A stretch of DNA of 22,735 bases from a virus. The notes under the pieces are model-generated. The model saw only the letters and a list, made by a program, of their open reading frames with translations. It ran no database searches and was not told the origin of the DNA. Positions within the stretch are counted from its first letter, which is position 1. The number at the start of each line of letters is the position of its first letter. A program made the position numbers and the translations under genes. This document shows, in pieces, positions 5,191-11,674 of this stretch. The stretch lies in the IMG/VR virus record IMGVR_UViG_3300028536_000160, positions 1 to 22,735 of that record; one strand, given 5' to 3'.

Positions 5191-6951
5191 TTAACCTCTT
5201 TCGATTAAGTTGATTCTTGAAATTGTCTGTTCCTGATTCTGGGTATACTTCATCGATCGCGGCATGATCTGCCCGGTCGATTTTGTCTTTACGAACAAAG
5301 TCTTGATGCTTTCATCGGAAGTATCGGCTTCAAGCCGGAACACATAGTCAGCCCATGCCTCGATGGAAGTGGAACCCTTTACCCCACCAGCCTTGTTCGT
5401 ATGGTGGATCACGCAAATCTGGGAGCCGGATTGCTGCGCCAGTTCATCGAACTTGCCCATGACCGGAGTCATATCCGTTGAAGAATTTTCTTCCCGAGAA
5501 TGAATCTTGTTTAAAACGTCGATCACTGTGAACTCTATAGAACTCATTTTTAGCCATTTAGCCATTTCATCAAGGTCCTTTTGGTTGTCGATGCGGAAGC
5601 GGCTCGACTGTTCGATGGTGTTGACGAAGATGTTGCGGTCGATGTCGCTCTCCTGCAATCCATGCCCTGCGGCCAGTTGATTAAGGCGGCGCTTTACCAT
5701 CACGGGCCCATCTTCGCGGCTGATAATGGCAACACGCACTGGAGATATTGGCCTGCCCATGCACAGAAAGCTTTGCCCGGTGCTGATGCAGAGCGCCAGC
5801 TCGAGGAATAACAGGCTTTTCCCCGTCTTTGGCGGAGCGACTACCAGACCCCTGGTATCGCGCTCTATGAATCCAGGCACAATCCAGTTTCCGCCGTTTT
5901 CCAGATGCCCCCGCAATTCCGAGGGGCGGACCAGCAATGTGCGCTCAGCCAACTCATTTCCGTTGACGATACTGAATTTTGGCTGCGGCAGAGTCCAGGG
6001 AATGCAGCCCGGCAGAAGCTTGATGAACTCTGAAAACTCGTGTCCGGCAAGATAATCGCTAATATCTTGTCCCTCGGCTACCGGGAGCGCTAGTTTGAAA
6101 AGCTTCAGGGCATAGGAAGCTATATCCGTACAAGCATCTTCGTCGTGCTGCCGTCCGGGACCATCATTGTCGCCCAGCTTTATGACGACTTTCCCCTGAA
6201 AGAACTTCCCATAGCCAAATTCCTTCTTCCAGGCCAGCGCACCGCCCGAATTCGTGGTAACTGCCACGCGGTCTAAAATCAACGCGCCAAACTTGAATCC
6301 GCCCGCATTTTTGATGTGCTGCGCCAGCGCTCGCGACAAATCGTCCGCATTGCGCTCTCCCTCGACCACGAAGACTAGGGATGACTGTATGACATCAGCC
6401 AGACGATACAAGACGCGCCTTACCCCCATAGCGCCCCAGCAGCGGCCATTCTGGCAGAGGTTCTCACAAGCATCTGAGCCTTTGCAGCGGCATGGGAAGT
6501 CTGGAGGGGTAACTTTACGGCCATCGTTGTACCGAAAACGCCATACGGAAAACTGCTCTTCGCCCAGCTCGTCCGCATAGAGATACCGGGCTTGAGCTTT
6601 CGAGCGGTCCCATCCGCCTTTGGCCTGAGCGGGGACTTCAGGGTGAATGCGTTCGAGCAGCGGAGTCCCAAGTATCGCGGAAATCGATTCTTTGACGATC
6701 CCGAACTCGGGGACGACGCCTCTTTCGCGCTTGAGCATCTCCTGCTCGAAGGCGAAAAGATTCTTTCCCCCAGCTCCGCATGCAAAGCACTTGAACTGGC
6801 CCGTTGAAGTATCGACTTTCAGGGAGTTGGGGTTGTCTCCGCCATGAATCGCGCATTGCGAACGCCAGTCAAATCCCTTTGAGTGGTGAATCTTGTGCCC
6901 ATCAAGCCGGGTGCGGTAGTAGTGCTCGATCAAATCCTGGGTGAGGTTCAA
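5191..6951 (-). CDS. Phage primase-helicase (zinc ribbon, TOPRIM, RecA-like ATPase)
   Basis: A 586-residue replication enzyme expected to lay primers and unwind DNA at the phage fork. Residues 33-58 have the CHC2-type zinc site (C33, H36, C55, C58 in QCAIHGGDNP and FKCFACGAGG). A TOPRIM domain shows VVEGERNADDL (E198) and KLGDNDGPGR (D261, D263). The C-terminal RecA/RepA-like ATPase (AAA_25 type) has Walker A APPKTGKS (372-379), Walker B FTVIDV (D478) and CVIHHTNK (516-517), the usual sensor. An unusual cluster of five cysteines (154-171) lies between zinc ribbon and TOPRIM. The start is TTG, overlapping the stop of the DUF1376 gene, with AGAGG seven bases before. Fusion of primase and helicase is common in phages. 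Confidence 0.92.
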   Translation of the reverse strand: MNLTQDLIEHYYRTRLDGHKIHHSKGFDWRSQCAIHGGDNPNSLKVDTSTGQFKCFACGAGGKNLFAFEQEMLKRERGVVPEFGIVKESISAILGTPLLERIHPEVPAQAKGGWDRSKAQARYLYADELGEEQFSVWRFRYNDGRKVTPPDFPCRCKGSDACENLCQNGRCWGAMGVRRVLYRLADVIQSSLVFVVEGERNADDLSRALAQHIKNAGGFKFGALILDRVAVTTNSGGALAWKKEFGYGKFFQGKVVIKLGDNDGPGRQHDEDACTDIASYALKLFKLALPVAEGQDISDYLAGHEFSEFIKLLPGCIPWTLPQPKFSIVNGNELAERTLLVRPSELRGHLENGGNWIVPGFIERDTRGLVVAPPKTGKSLLFLELALCISTGQSFLCMGRPISPVRVAIISREDGPVMVKRRLNQLAAGHGLQESDIDRNIFVNTIEQSSRFRIDNQKDLDEMAKWLKMSSIEFTVIDVLNKIHSREENSSTDMTPVMGKFDELAQQSGSQICVIHHTNKAGGVKGSTSIEAWADYVFRLEADTSDESIKTLFVKTKSTGQIMPRSMKYTQNQEQTISRINLIERG

Positions 6952-7742
6952 TGGGTTGCCTCTTTGTCGATGAATTGCATGACAGAAGGCACATCTGCCC
7001 AGTATTCCGCTCCGCTTACCTCATGCCAGACTACAGGAGGCTTTGGGATTAAGCCCTCGTCGTTATATCTTTCCTTATTGAACCAAGTCGCAGGATAGGG
7101 CACGTACTGCTCTTCCTTGTTTTCATCGAAGACTTGCTTCTTATATTTTTCAACTCTTGGAAGAAGCTCTCCAAAAGGAATTTTCTTGAGCGCTTTGACG
7201 ATTGCCCGCAATGCATCTGTCTTCCCCACATGCTTCGGGTAAGCTTCATAGACCGCGTTTGCCTGTTCGAGCAATTTAGAATTAGATATATGTTTTTCTT
7301 TAGAAGAAGAAGAAGCAAAAGAAGAGTTCGATTTTGGTTCAACCAAATCACCAAGGTTGGTTGAAGGTTGGTTGAAGGTTGGTTCAGATTTTATCTTGTT
7401 ATTTCTCCTAGACTTACCAGACCTCTTACCAGCTTCAGAGGATTTCTCCTTCCAAATACGCTGTTTTTCTCTTTCAATTTCTAAACGAGGATGTACCAAA
7501 CGTGAACCATCGTTCGAACATTGGTTGAAGCAATTGCGAACCACCGTTGAAGCTTGGTTCGAACAATTTTTAAGAAGTCTGGATAGCTTTTCGGGATCAG
7601 AGGGAATACTTCCTTCTCTCCAGCAATAAGCTAAGGCTCGAATATACGCACCCTCTTCTTCAAGAGTCATAAGCTGTACATTTTCATCGGCCAGATAATC
7701 GGCAGCATAAAATTGAAATGCAGGAGATTTAGAAGCTATCAT
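6948..7742 (-). CDS. DUF1376 (YdaU-like) replication initiator-like protein
   Basis: 264 residues. The N-terminal DUF1376 domain (about 6-95) is recognised by AFQFYAADYLADENVQLM and TLEEEGAYIRALAYCWREGS. This family is found upstream of phage replication genes and is thought to act in origin recognition. A long polar, Ser/Asn-rich linker (100-155) follows, then a C-terminal helical domain (VYEAYPKHVGKTDALRAIVK ... PATWFNKERYND) of a type seen in phage replication proteins. The start at 7742 is supported by GAGG and an ATGA overlap with the upstream gene. The linker-coding DNA contains iteron-like repeats, suggesting that the origin lies inside the gene, as in lambda O. The initiator role is inferred from context and family. 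Confidence 0.82.
   Translation of the reverse strand: MIASKSPAFQFYAADYLADENVQLMTLEEEGAYIRALAYCWREGSIPSDPEKLSRLLKNCSNQASTVVRNCFNQCSNDGSRLVHPRLEIEREKQRIWKEKSSEAGKRSGKSRRNNKIKSEPTFNQPSTNLGDLVEPKSNSSFASSSSKEKHISNSKLLEQANAVYEAYPKHVGKTDALRAIVKALKKIPFGELLPRVEKYKKQVFDENKEEQYVPYPATWFNKERYNDEGLIPKPPVVWHEVSGAEYWADVPSVMQFIDKEATH
7334..7564. repeat. Iteron-like repeats, candidate replication origin
   Basis: Within the linker region of the DUF1376 gene, the plus strand carries TTGGTTGAAG at 7357-7366, 7368-7377 and 7521-7530, with variants TTGGTTCA (7379-7386) and TTGGTTCGAAC (7554-7564), plus a perfect palindrome TTGGTT-C-AACCAA (7334-7346). Three copies recur every 11 bases, about one helical turn and not a multiple of three, so the repetition is not explained by protein repeats. 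AT-rich DNA follows (ATTTTATCTTGTTATTTCT, near 7388-7406). This matches the iteron-plus-AT-rich layout of phage origins inside initiator genes. Origin function is inferred. Confidence 0.6.
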
Positions 7743-7906
7743 TCGTCCTCGCAGGATATCTGGCAGGAAATCGTGTGCATCCTGAGGAGAAGCTCTATTT
7801 CTGCTGGCTGCAAAGCTCTTTCTTGAGCTACGTTGACTAGCGCCCACTTGATAAGGTCCGCGTCGCTAGGTGAAAACTTCTGATAAATCGGAAATACCTT
7901 CTCCAT
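7739..7906 (-). CDS. Small hypothetical protein upstream of the initiator
   Basis: 55 residues starting MEKVFPIYQKFSPSDADLIK. This start has GGAG six bases upstream; in-frame Mets at 7951 and 7915 lack that signal. Predicted helical, ending in an acidic tail with two cysteines (CQISCEDE). The stop overlaps the start of the DUF1376 gene (ATGA), so expression is coupled and a helper role in replication is conceivable, but no family was recognised. Confidence 0.6.
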   Translation of the reverse strand: MEKVFPIYQKFSPSDADLIKWALVNVAQERALQPAEIELLLRMHTISCQISCEDE

Positions 7907-8084
7907 GAAATTCTCCATTGCGGACGAATCCCGTCGCGTCAAAGAAAGCATTTGGCGTGTGAAATTGTCCTGAAAATCTTGCCTTGCACTGAAGGTGGAT
8001 GGGGCCAGCTTTTGGGAGCCGACCCCGAACCTTTTCAGGACGAGGCATCTTGGGGATCAGTCCAAGACTAAAACAGTATATCAT
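7866..8084 (-). CDS. Hypothetical protein, 72 residues
   Basis: Starts at 8084, its ATG overlapping the TGA of the preceding gene with GGAAG directly upstream. Basic N-terminal half (MPRPEKVRGRLPKAGPIHLQ after residue 12), Phe/Gly-rich second half. The last 41 bases overlap the next gene in another frame. No family recognised. The coupling to its neighbours is the main support. Confidence 0.5.
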   Translation of the reverse strand: MIYCFSLGLIPKMPRPEKVRGRLPKAGPIHLQCKARFSGQFHTPNAFFDATGFVRNGEFHGEGISDLSEVFT

Positions 8085-8254
8085 TCTTCCGGCACATCGC
8101 GCACTACCTGAACCCAGTGGCGCTCGATCGTGCCCAGGGTAGCCACGTGGTACCAGACGCCCTTATGCACTGCATACCAAGCCTGCGTGCGCTCGTTCCA
8201 GTAGCAGTTCTTGCGCTGACGTCCACTGGGCCAGATCAGGAGTGTGCGCGTCAT
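8081..8254 (-). CDS. Small Trp/Tyr-rich hypothetical protein
   Basis: 57 residues: MTRTLLIWPSGRQRKNCYWN, then WYAVHKGVWYHVATLG. The repeated aromatic-strand pattern suggests a small beta-sheet domain. The start at 8254 overlaps the previous stop (ATGA); an in-frame start ten codons upstream would sit inside that gene without an SD. No known family. Confidence 0.55.
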   Translation of the reverse strand: MTRTLLIWPSGRQRKNCYWNERTQAWYAVHKGVWYHVATLGTIERHWVQVVRDVPEE

Positions 8255-8505
8255 TTGATCTCGATTGCTCCGAACGCCTTGCACATACCTTCTAAGGCTT
8301 CATGGCTCGGCATCCGCCTGAACTTCGTCTTTTTCGGAACAACTTCCGCATTCAGCTCCAGGCAGATGCACTCGCATCCTCCGGCATTGCAATTGCTGAT
8401 CTTGCGCCCGGTAATAGCTTCTTTGATGTGGTGCATGCAGTTGTAGCAGTTCTCGCAGAGCATCCTGCCGTTGATAGGGTCGCGCTTCGGCCATTGCTGT
8501 TTCAT
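8251..8505 (-). CDS. Cys-rich, probably zinc-binding small protein
   Basis: 84 residues with two cysteine clusters: C17, C20, C23 with H25/H26 (MLCENCYNCMHHIKEA) and C39, C44, C46, C48 (NCNAGGCECICLE). Together they could hold one or two zinc ions. A basic, Pro/Lys-containing C-terminal half follows (VVPKKTKFRRMPSHEALEG). GAGG lies about five bases before the start, which overlaps the previous stop (ATGA). Not assignable to a family. Confidence 0.65.
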   Translation of the reverse strand: MKQQWPKRDPINGRMLCENCYNCMHHIKEAITGRKISNCNAGGCECICLELNAEVVPKKTKFRRMPSHEALEGMCKAFGAIEIK

Positions 8506-8645
8506 TTCGCCTCAACCTCTTTCGGTTTTCCGCAGCGGCATCGCAATAGAAGATGAGCGCCGGAACGGGTGAAGTACTTGCCATAGATCGAATCATAGCG
8601 GCATAGATGCCACGGGTTAACGAGCGCCAGCAGTTTAGCGATCAT
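8502..8645 (-). CDS. Small hypothetical protein with Cys/His residues
   Basis: 47 residues from an ATG at 8645 preceded by GGGGCGGAG. H13, C15, H31, C36 and C38 (PWHLCRYD; LLLRCRCGKP) might form a metal site. It overlaps the C2H2-like microprotein by 11 bases and the next gene by four. The frame is open further upstream to 8768, but that part overlaps the better-supported gene at 8635-8799. Confidence 0.5.
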   Translation of the reverse strand: MIAKLLALVNPWHLCRYDSIYGKYFTRSGAHLLLRCRCGKPKEVEAK

Positions 8646-8799
8646 CGCTCCGCCCCGGATGCACGCGTTCCTTATGCCCTTGTATGGCCGCAGGATGGTC
8701 CACAACGGGCGAGCAGCACTTTGGGCAGTAGATGACCGTCTGGCAACCTGTCTGGACGATCCAGGCAAACTCTGGCGTTTGGTATGGCTTTGGTGTCAT
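8635..8799 (-). CDS. C2H2-finger-like microprotein
   Basis: 54 residues. Its ATG overlaps the stop of the YqaJ exonuclease gene (ATGA), a sign of coupling. Residues C25, C28, H42 and H47 (YCPKCCSP ... IQGHKERVHPG) give C-x2-C-x13-H-x4-H, close to the classical C2H2 finger spacing, with an additional C19. Such fingers are rare in bacteria but occur in phage small proteins. DNA or protein binding is likely if zinc is bound, but this is inference. Confidence 0.6.
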   Translation of the reverse strand: MTPKPYQTPEFAWIVQTGCQTVIYCPKCCSPVVDHPAAIQGHKERVHPGRSDDR

Positions 8800-9515
8800 G
8801 GAATGATCTCCCCTGCAATTGAACTGGCAAGCTGATTGATATAGTCTTCACCGCTTGCCGGAATGAATTCTTCTTCGCGCTTCCAGTACTTCGGATCGAG
8901 ACCGAGAGCGGTCAAGGCGCATTCAACCTCAAAATTGAACTGAATTGCTCCTTCGGCAAGCTGACGAATGCGCTCTTCGTCCCGGTCGAGAGGCCTTACG
9001 AATAGCTGCAAGTCTTCTGGCATGCGGGGATCGAAGCTGACGAAATCGCAGTATGACCGCTCAGTACAAGCCATGACCCAATAACATTGATCGCGATGCT
9101 CTTCGGGAACCTCGCCTGCCAGCATCCACTCCAGGTGCGTGTTGGACCTGGGGCATTTGATTTCAATCGCTCCATCTGTGCCAATCAGTCCATCTGGACT
9201 GGCATGCGCGAATTCCAGTCCCGGGTGATAGATCAAGCCATAAAGGTCAACACTGTTCCCGGTCTTAAGCTCATATTCCGTGCGAGCCATTGCCTCAAAC
9301 TCATTGCCCCATTCCATTGCCTCGCTGACATAGTGGTCCGTCGATTTACCTGTCAGCCGCTCTGCGATGATCTCCATCCGGTAGTTGCGCCGTTTGGCAG
9401 ACTCGCCGCCCTTCTTGAGCACGTCGACTGCATCCTTGATCCTGGACGAGCCGATGCTGCCACACCGCGCACGCAACCAATCTGCAGAACCCTGGGGAGC
9501 ATTCAAAGTCTTCAT
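8796..9515 (-). CDS. YqaJ-type viral recombinase exonuclease
   Basis: 239 residues of the lambda-exonuclease/YqaJ family, which resects double-stranded DNA 5'-3' to give single strands for annealing. Motifs in order: QGSADWLRARCGSIGSSRI (8-26), MEWGNEFEAMAR (68-78), then the catalytic core ASPDGLIG (D108) and AIEIKCP (E118, K120), followed by RDQCYWVMAC. The metal-binding Asp and ExK motif are intact. It has GGAG five bases before the start and overlaps the ERF gene's stop by ATGA. The pairing with an annealing protein is a classic two-component phage recombination system, useful for replication, repair and genome circularisation. Confidence 0.92.
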   Translation of the reverse strand: MKTLNAPQGSADWLRARCGSIGSSRIKDAVDVLKKGGESAKRRNYRMEIIAERLTGKSTDHYVSEAMEWGNEFEAMARTEYELKTGNSVDLYGLIYHPGLEFAHASPDGLIGTDGAIEIKCPRSNTHLEWMLAGEVPEEHRDQCYWVMACTERSYCDFVSFDPRMPEDLQLFVRPLDRDEERIRQLAEGAIQFNFEVECALTALGLDPKYWKREEEFIPASGEDYINQLASSIAGEIIP

Positions 9516-10237
9516 TGCAGCTCCATTTTCCGCTTGTCCTTGACAGCTATAAATTGCTTCATCGCGCTTTGATCTTTAGCTGTTTGGGCTGCTTTATAGG
9601 CAACTGAAAAAATCTGCTGAAGTTCTTGAAGATTATGAGAATTATCGATTGCGTCGCGATAGCCGATGAACTGCTCGTCTCCCAACGATCCCAGATTGCC
9701 GTCATCGTCCGTTTCGCCAACGGCCACATTGAAGATCAGCTTGAGCAGATACCGCATGCCATAACTCATGGCCGCCCCGGTAGCATGCGTTTTTGTCATC
9801 ACATCGCCGCCTTTAGCGCCCTTCCCATCCGCAGGCATATCGATCTGATAGGTCTTACTGTAGCCGCTCTTGGCTACTTCGCAGAGTACCCGCACGCAAT
9901 CGGGCTGAGGAGAATCAACAGTGTTGAATGATAGCGAGAATCCTTCTTCGCCATAGATCGGCCTGAGCGCCGCATCAAGCTTTCCATAGCTCGCATACTT
10001 GCTCTTTGTCTGTGGATTGACTGCATCTACGCCGATACGCTTCATAGCTTTCTGGCAGCGCTGCATCGATTCATTCCATGCAACTTTGGCATCATACTCT
10101 ACCAGCTCGCGCTGTAGCTTTGCCAGCCGTTCAATCGTATCTATTCCAGCGCCCTGCATGATTGCCGATTGAATTAACTGCATCGGCGTTATGGAATGCT
10201 CTAATTCATTTGCTTTTGCTAGTGCCGTATTGCTCAT
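9512..10237 (-). CDS. erf: ERF-family single-strand annealing protein
   Basis: 241 residues. ERF proteins bind single-stranded DNA and anneal homologous strands during phage recombination. The sequence shows the family's core: IERLAKLQRELVEYDAKVAW, TKSKYASYGKLDAALRPIYG, GFSLSFN, then GGDVMTKTHATGAAMSYGMR and an acidic NVAVGETDDDG. A C-terminal helical part may contact partners. The start at 10237 is chosen because GGAG stands six bases before it; a Met four codons earlier overlaps the preceding gene's stop. It is followed directly by the exonuclease gene, its expected partner. Confidence 0.9.
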   Translation of the reverse strand: MSNTALAKANELEHSITPMQLIQSAIMQGAGIDTIERLAKLQRELVEYDAKVAWNESMQRCQKAMKRIGVDAVNPQTKSKYASYGKLDAALRPIYGEEGFSLSFNTVDSPQPDCVRVLCEVAKSGYSKTYQIDMPADGKGAKGGDVMTKTHATGAAMSYGMRYLLKLIFNVAVGETDDDGNLGSLGDEQFIGYRDAIDNSHNLQELQQIFSVAYKAAQTAKDQSAMKQFIAVKDKRKMELQ

Positions 10238-10239
10238 GA

Positions 10240-10548
10240 CTATCTCCATTCGTTAATGAAAGGCTTGATATCATCCAAGGACCGCACGATATAGTAGTCG
10301 TGCCCATAGTCCGCAGTCTTTGCTTGAAATGCGATCTGTGTTTTACGCTGCTCTCCTTTGAGTTCTTTTATTTCTAACCACACAGGCGTAGACATAGGAG
10401 GGAAAACAATTATATCTCCCGTACCTGGAGGGCAAAGCCTCAAATAGCCGCCGTGAACGCGAACTTCCCCGGAATTGAGGCGGATGTAGAAAATACCGCA
10501 TTGCTCTAGGGTTTCCATGATCTGCTTTTGGATGTCACTCTCTTTCAT
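10240..10548 (-). CDS. VRR-NUC domain nuclease
   Basis: 102 residues, consisting almost only of a VRR-NUC (PD-(D/E)XK-like) nuclease domain. Seen in order: ESDIQKQIMETLEQCGIFY, RLNSGEVRVHGGYLRLCPPG, GTGDIIVF (D45), VWLEIKELKG (E59, K61) and TQIAFQAK (Q71), ending YYIVRSLDD. The usual D...ExK...Q catalytic set is complete. Phage stand-alone VRR-NUC proteins are thought to cut branched DNA such as Holliday junctions. It precedes ERF and YqaJ, so a role in recombination intermediates is reasonable. The start overlaps the RHH-like gene's stop (ATGA). Confidence 0.88.
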   Translation of the reverse strand: MKESDIQKQIMETLEQCGIFYIRLNSGEVRVHGGYLRLCPPGTGDIIVFPPMSTPVWLEIKELKGEQRKTQIAFQAKTADYGHDYYIVRSLDDIKPFINEWR

Positions 10549-10721
10549 CGCTCAAGCTCTCTTTCCGCAAGAGCGTTCAGCCCCATGCGCACTAACTGGC
10601 TAAGGCTAAGATCGCCAAACCGTTTGTAGAACCCAGCCCTCAACGCCAATATCAAAGCCCTGTCGGAAGGCGTCAGAAAGATGCCCGCACGGAGCGGTTT
10701 CGCTGCAATTCGTTTCTTCAT
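10545..10721 (-). CDS. Small ribbon-helix-helix-like DNA-binding protein
   Basis: 58 residues: a basic start (MKKRIAAKPLRAGIFLTPSD), then a helix (RALILALRAGFYKRFG) and a second helix (LSLSQLVRMGLNALAERELE). A short strand followed by two helices, with the '(S)LSQLVRMGL' pattern, resembles CopG/Arc-type repressors, although the spacing is a little long. It is the first gene of the leftward operon. Its ATG lies exactly where transcription should begin from the promoter at 10728-10756, so the mRNA is probably leaderless; no SD is visible. A natural candidate to bind the palindrome at 10750-10770 and control both operons. Confidence 0.6.
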   Translation of the reverse strand: MKKRIAAKPLRAGIFLTPSDRALILALRAGFYKRFGDLSLSQLVRMGLNALAERELER

Positions 10722-10727
10722 GCAAGG

Positions 10728-10756
10728 AATATCGCACATGTGAAAATAAATGTCAA
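10728..10756 (-). promoter_or_regulatory. Leftward sigma70-type promoter of the replication operon
   Basis: On the minus strand TTGACA (10756-10751), a 17-base spacer and GATATT (10733-10728), with TG one base before the -10 (extended -10). The -35 is a perfect match. Transcription should start about 6-7 bases downstream, at or next to the ATG at 10721. Confidence 0.75.
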
Positions 10757-10770
10757 CAGACCATTGACAT
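10750..10770. promoter_or_regulatory. Palindromic operator formed by two divergent -35 boxes
   Basis: ATGTCAA-cagacca-TTGACAT: perfect 7-base arms around a 7-base centre. Each arm includes the -35 hexamer of one of the divergent promoters, so a dimeric protein bound here would block both. Confidence 0.65.
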
Positions 10771-10792
10771 ACTTTTTGCGACATGCCATGAT
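10764..10792 (+). promoter_or_regulatory. Rightward sigma70-type promoter of the accessory operon
   Basis: TTGACA (10764-10769), 17-base spacer, CATGAT (10787-10792), preceded by TG one base before the -10 (extended -10). The first gene starts at 10816 with GAGGAA at 10805-10810, giving a short normal leader. Confidence 0.7.
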
Positions 10793-10815
10793 TGTGCTGC
10801 AAGTGAGGAAATCCG

Positions 10816-11076
10816 ATGACAACGCATGTGATCAATATCGCAAACAGAGTCTATGACAGGCACTTTCCCGAAGCCGCAGTAGCGCATGTCGGCAGAACAT
10901 ATCCGGCAGGCAGCGTCTTCAATGAGCGTCCGGGATATGCGGACGTCTATGCGGCACAGATTGTACAACGCAGACCGTTTCCCTGGGCGCGTCTGATCGT
11001 GTGGGTGAGCATTCTCATCGGCACGGGAGCGGTGTGGACGTGGGGAGTCTTTGCGGTTTTGAGTTGGGTGAGGTAG
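10816..11076 (+). CDS. Small membrane protein, first gene of the second rightward operon
   Basis: 86 residues. A soluble N-terminal half (MTTHVINIANRVYDRHFPE) and a hydrophobic C-terminal half (RLIVWVSILIGTGAVWTWGV...), long enough for one membrane helix or a tight hairpin. GAGGAAATCCG precedes the start. Unknown function; it may sit in the inner membrane of the host during early infection. Confidence 0.65.
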   Translation: MTTHVINIANRVYDRHFPEAAVAHVGRTYPAGSVFNERPGYADVYAAQIVQRRPFPWARLIVWVSILIGTGAVWTWGVFAVLSWVR

Positions 11077-11080
11077 GGAG

Positions 11081-11257
11081 ATGCCGGAAACGATTCAGGA
11101 AGCTTACGAGTTCATGCGCAGCGTCAACGAGTACATCATTTTCAAGGTTAAGCCATTCGATCGTAATGCTGAATTGATCACGCAAAACTGCCGATTTGAC
11201 TTAATCGAGGCAGGTGCTACGGCATCTAAATATAGATTTTCATGGAAAAATTCATGA
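11081..11257 (+). CDS. Small hypothetical protein
   Basis: 58 residues starting MPETIQEAYEFMRSVNEYII, with the purine-rich leader AGGTAGGGAG just before the ATG. Mixed helix/strand character, no motif recognised. Overlaps the next frame by ATGA. Confidence 0.55.
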   Translation: MPETIQEAYEFMRSVNEYIIFKVKPFDRNAELITQNCRFDLIEAGATASKYRFSWKNS

Positions 11258-11397
11258 CACAAGATGAAAGACTTTTGGCTGAAGTAGCAAAACGTAGGCA
11301 GCAGGATGAATTAGATACTGATCCTGATTGGGCATGGCGTTGTTCGATTCCGAGCGATGAACCGGAAGATGAAAGCTGGCGTGGCGAGTATGAGTAG
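11254..11397 (+). CDS. Very acidic 47-residue microprotein
   Basis: MTQDERLLAEVAKRRQQDEL followed by an acidic tail rich in Asp/Glu/Trp (DTDPDWAWRC, PEDESWRGEYE). ATGA overlap with the preceding gene. Highly acidic small phage proteins sometimes mimic DNA to inhibit host proteins; this one has only a hint of that, and no family was recognised. Confidence 0.5.
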   Translation: MTQDERLLAEVAKRRQQDELDTDPDWAWRCSIPSDEPEDESWRGEYE

Positions 11398-11674
11398 AGC
11401 ATTCGAGCAGTTGCGGAAGCGGAATGGACAGACAGTAACTTGGAAGTTTGCTATTCCCGTTTTCCTTATTGTTGCAGTTATTCTCTGGGTCGTGCATAGC
11501 GAATACAAAGAATGCCAGCGCCAACTCCGCATAGCCACGGCTTACCGGGATATTCTACGCACCACTGGATATGAATGCACGGTATCGCCAGAGCCGGATC
11601 GCGTGGTCGACTGCATCGAGATGGAGCAAAAGGCTGTACATCCTATTCCGTTGGTTGAAGGGATTGAACAATGA
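11390..11674 (+). CDS. Single-pass membrane protein
   Basis: 94 residues from the ATG at 11390, whose start overlaps the previous stop; in-frame ATGs at 11357 and 11369 are alternatives. A basic N-terminus (EQLRKRNGQTVTWK) is followed by one membrane helix (19-36, FAIPVFLIVAVILWVV) and a charged domain with four cysteines outside. The positive-inside rule places the N-terminus in the cytoplasm and the C-terminal domain in the periplasm. The shape resembles inner-membrane spanins, but it is far from the endolysin and no partner lies next to it, so this is not claimed. Confidence 0.6.
   Translation: MSRAFEQLRKRNGQTVTWKFAIPVFLIVAVILWVVHSEYKECQRQLRIATAYRDILRTTGYECTVSPEPDRVVDCIEMEQKAVHPIPLVEGIEQ

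Noticed and set aside
9087-9572. 161-codon plus-strand frame
   Set aside because: Lies opposite the well-supported YqaJ gene and the end of ERF; composition not protein-like.
11390-11674. Inner-membrane spanin call for the single-pass protein
   Set aside because: Topology fits, but it is far from the endolysin, in another operon, with no outer-membrane partner beside it.
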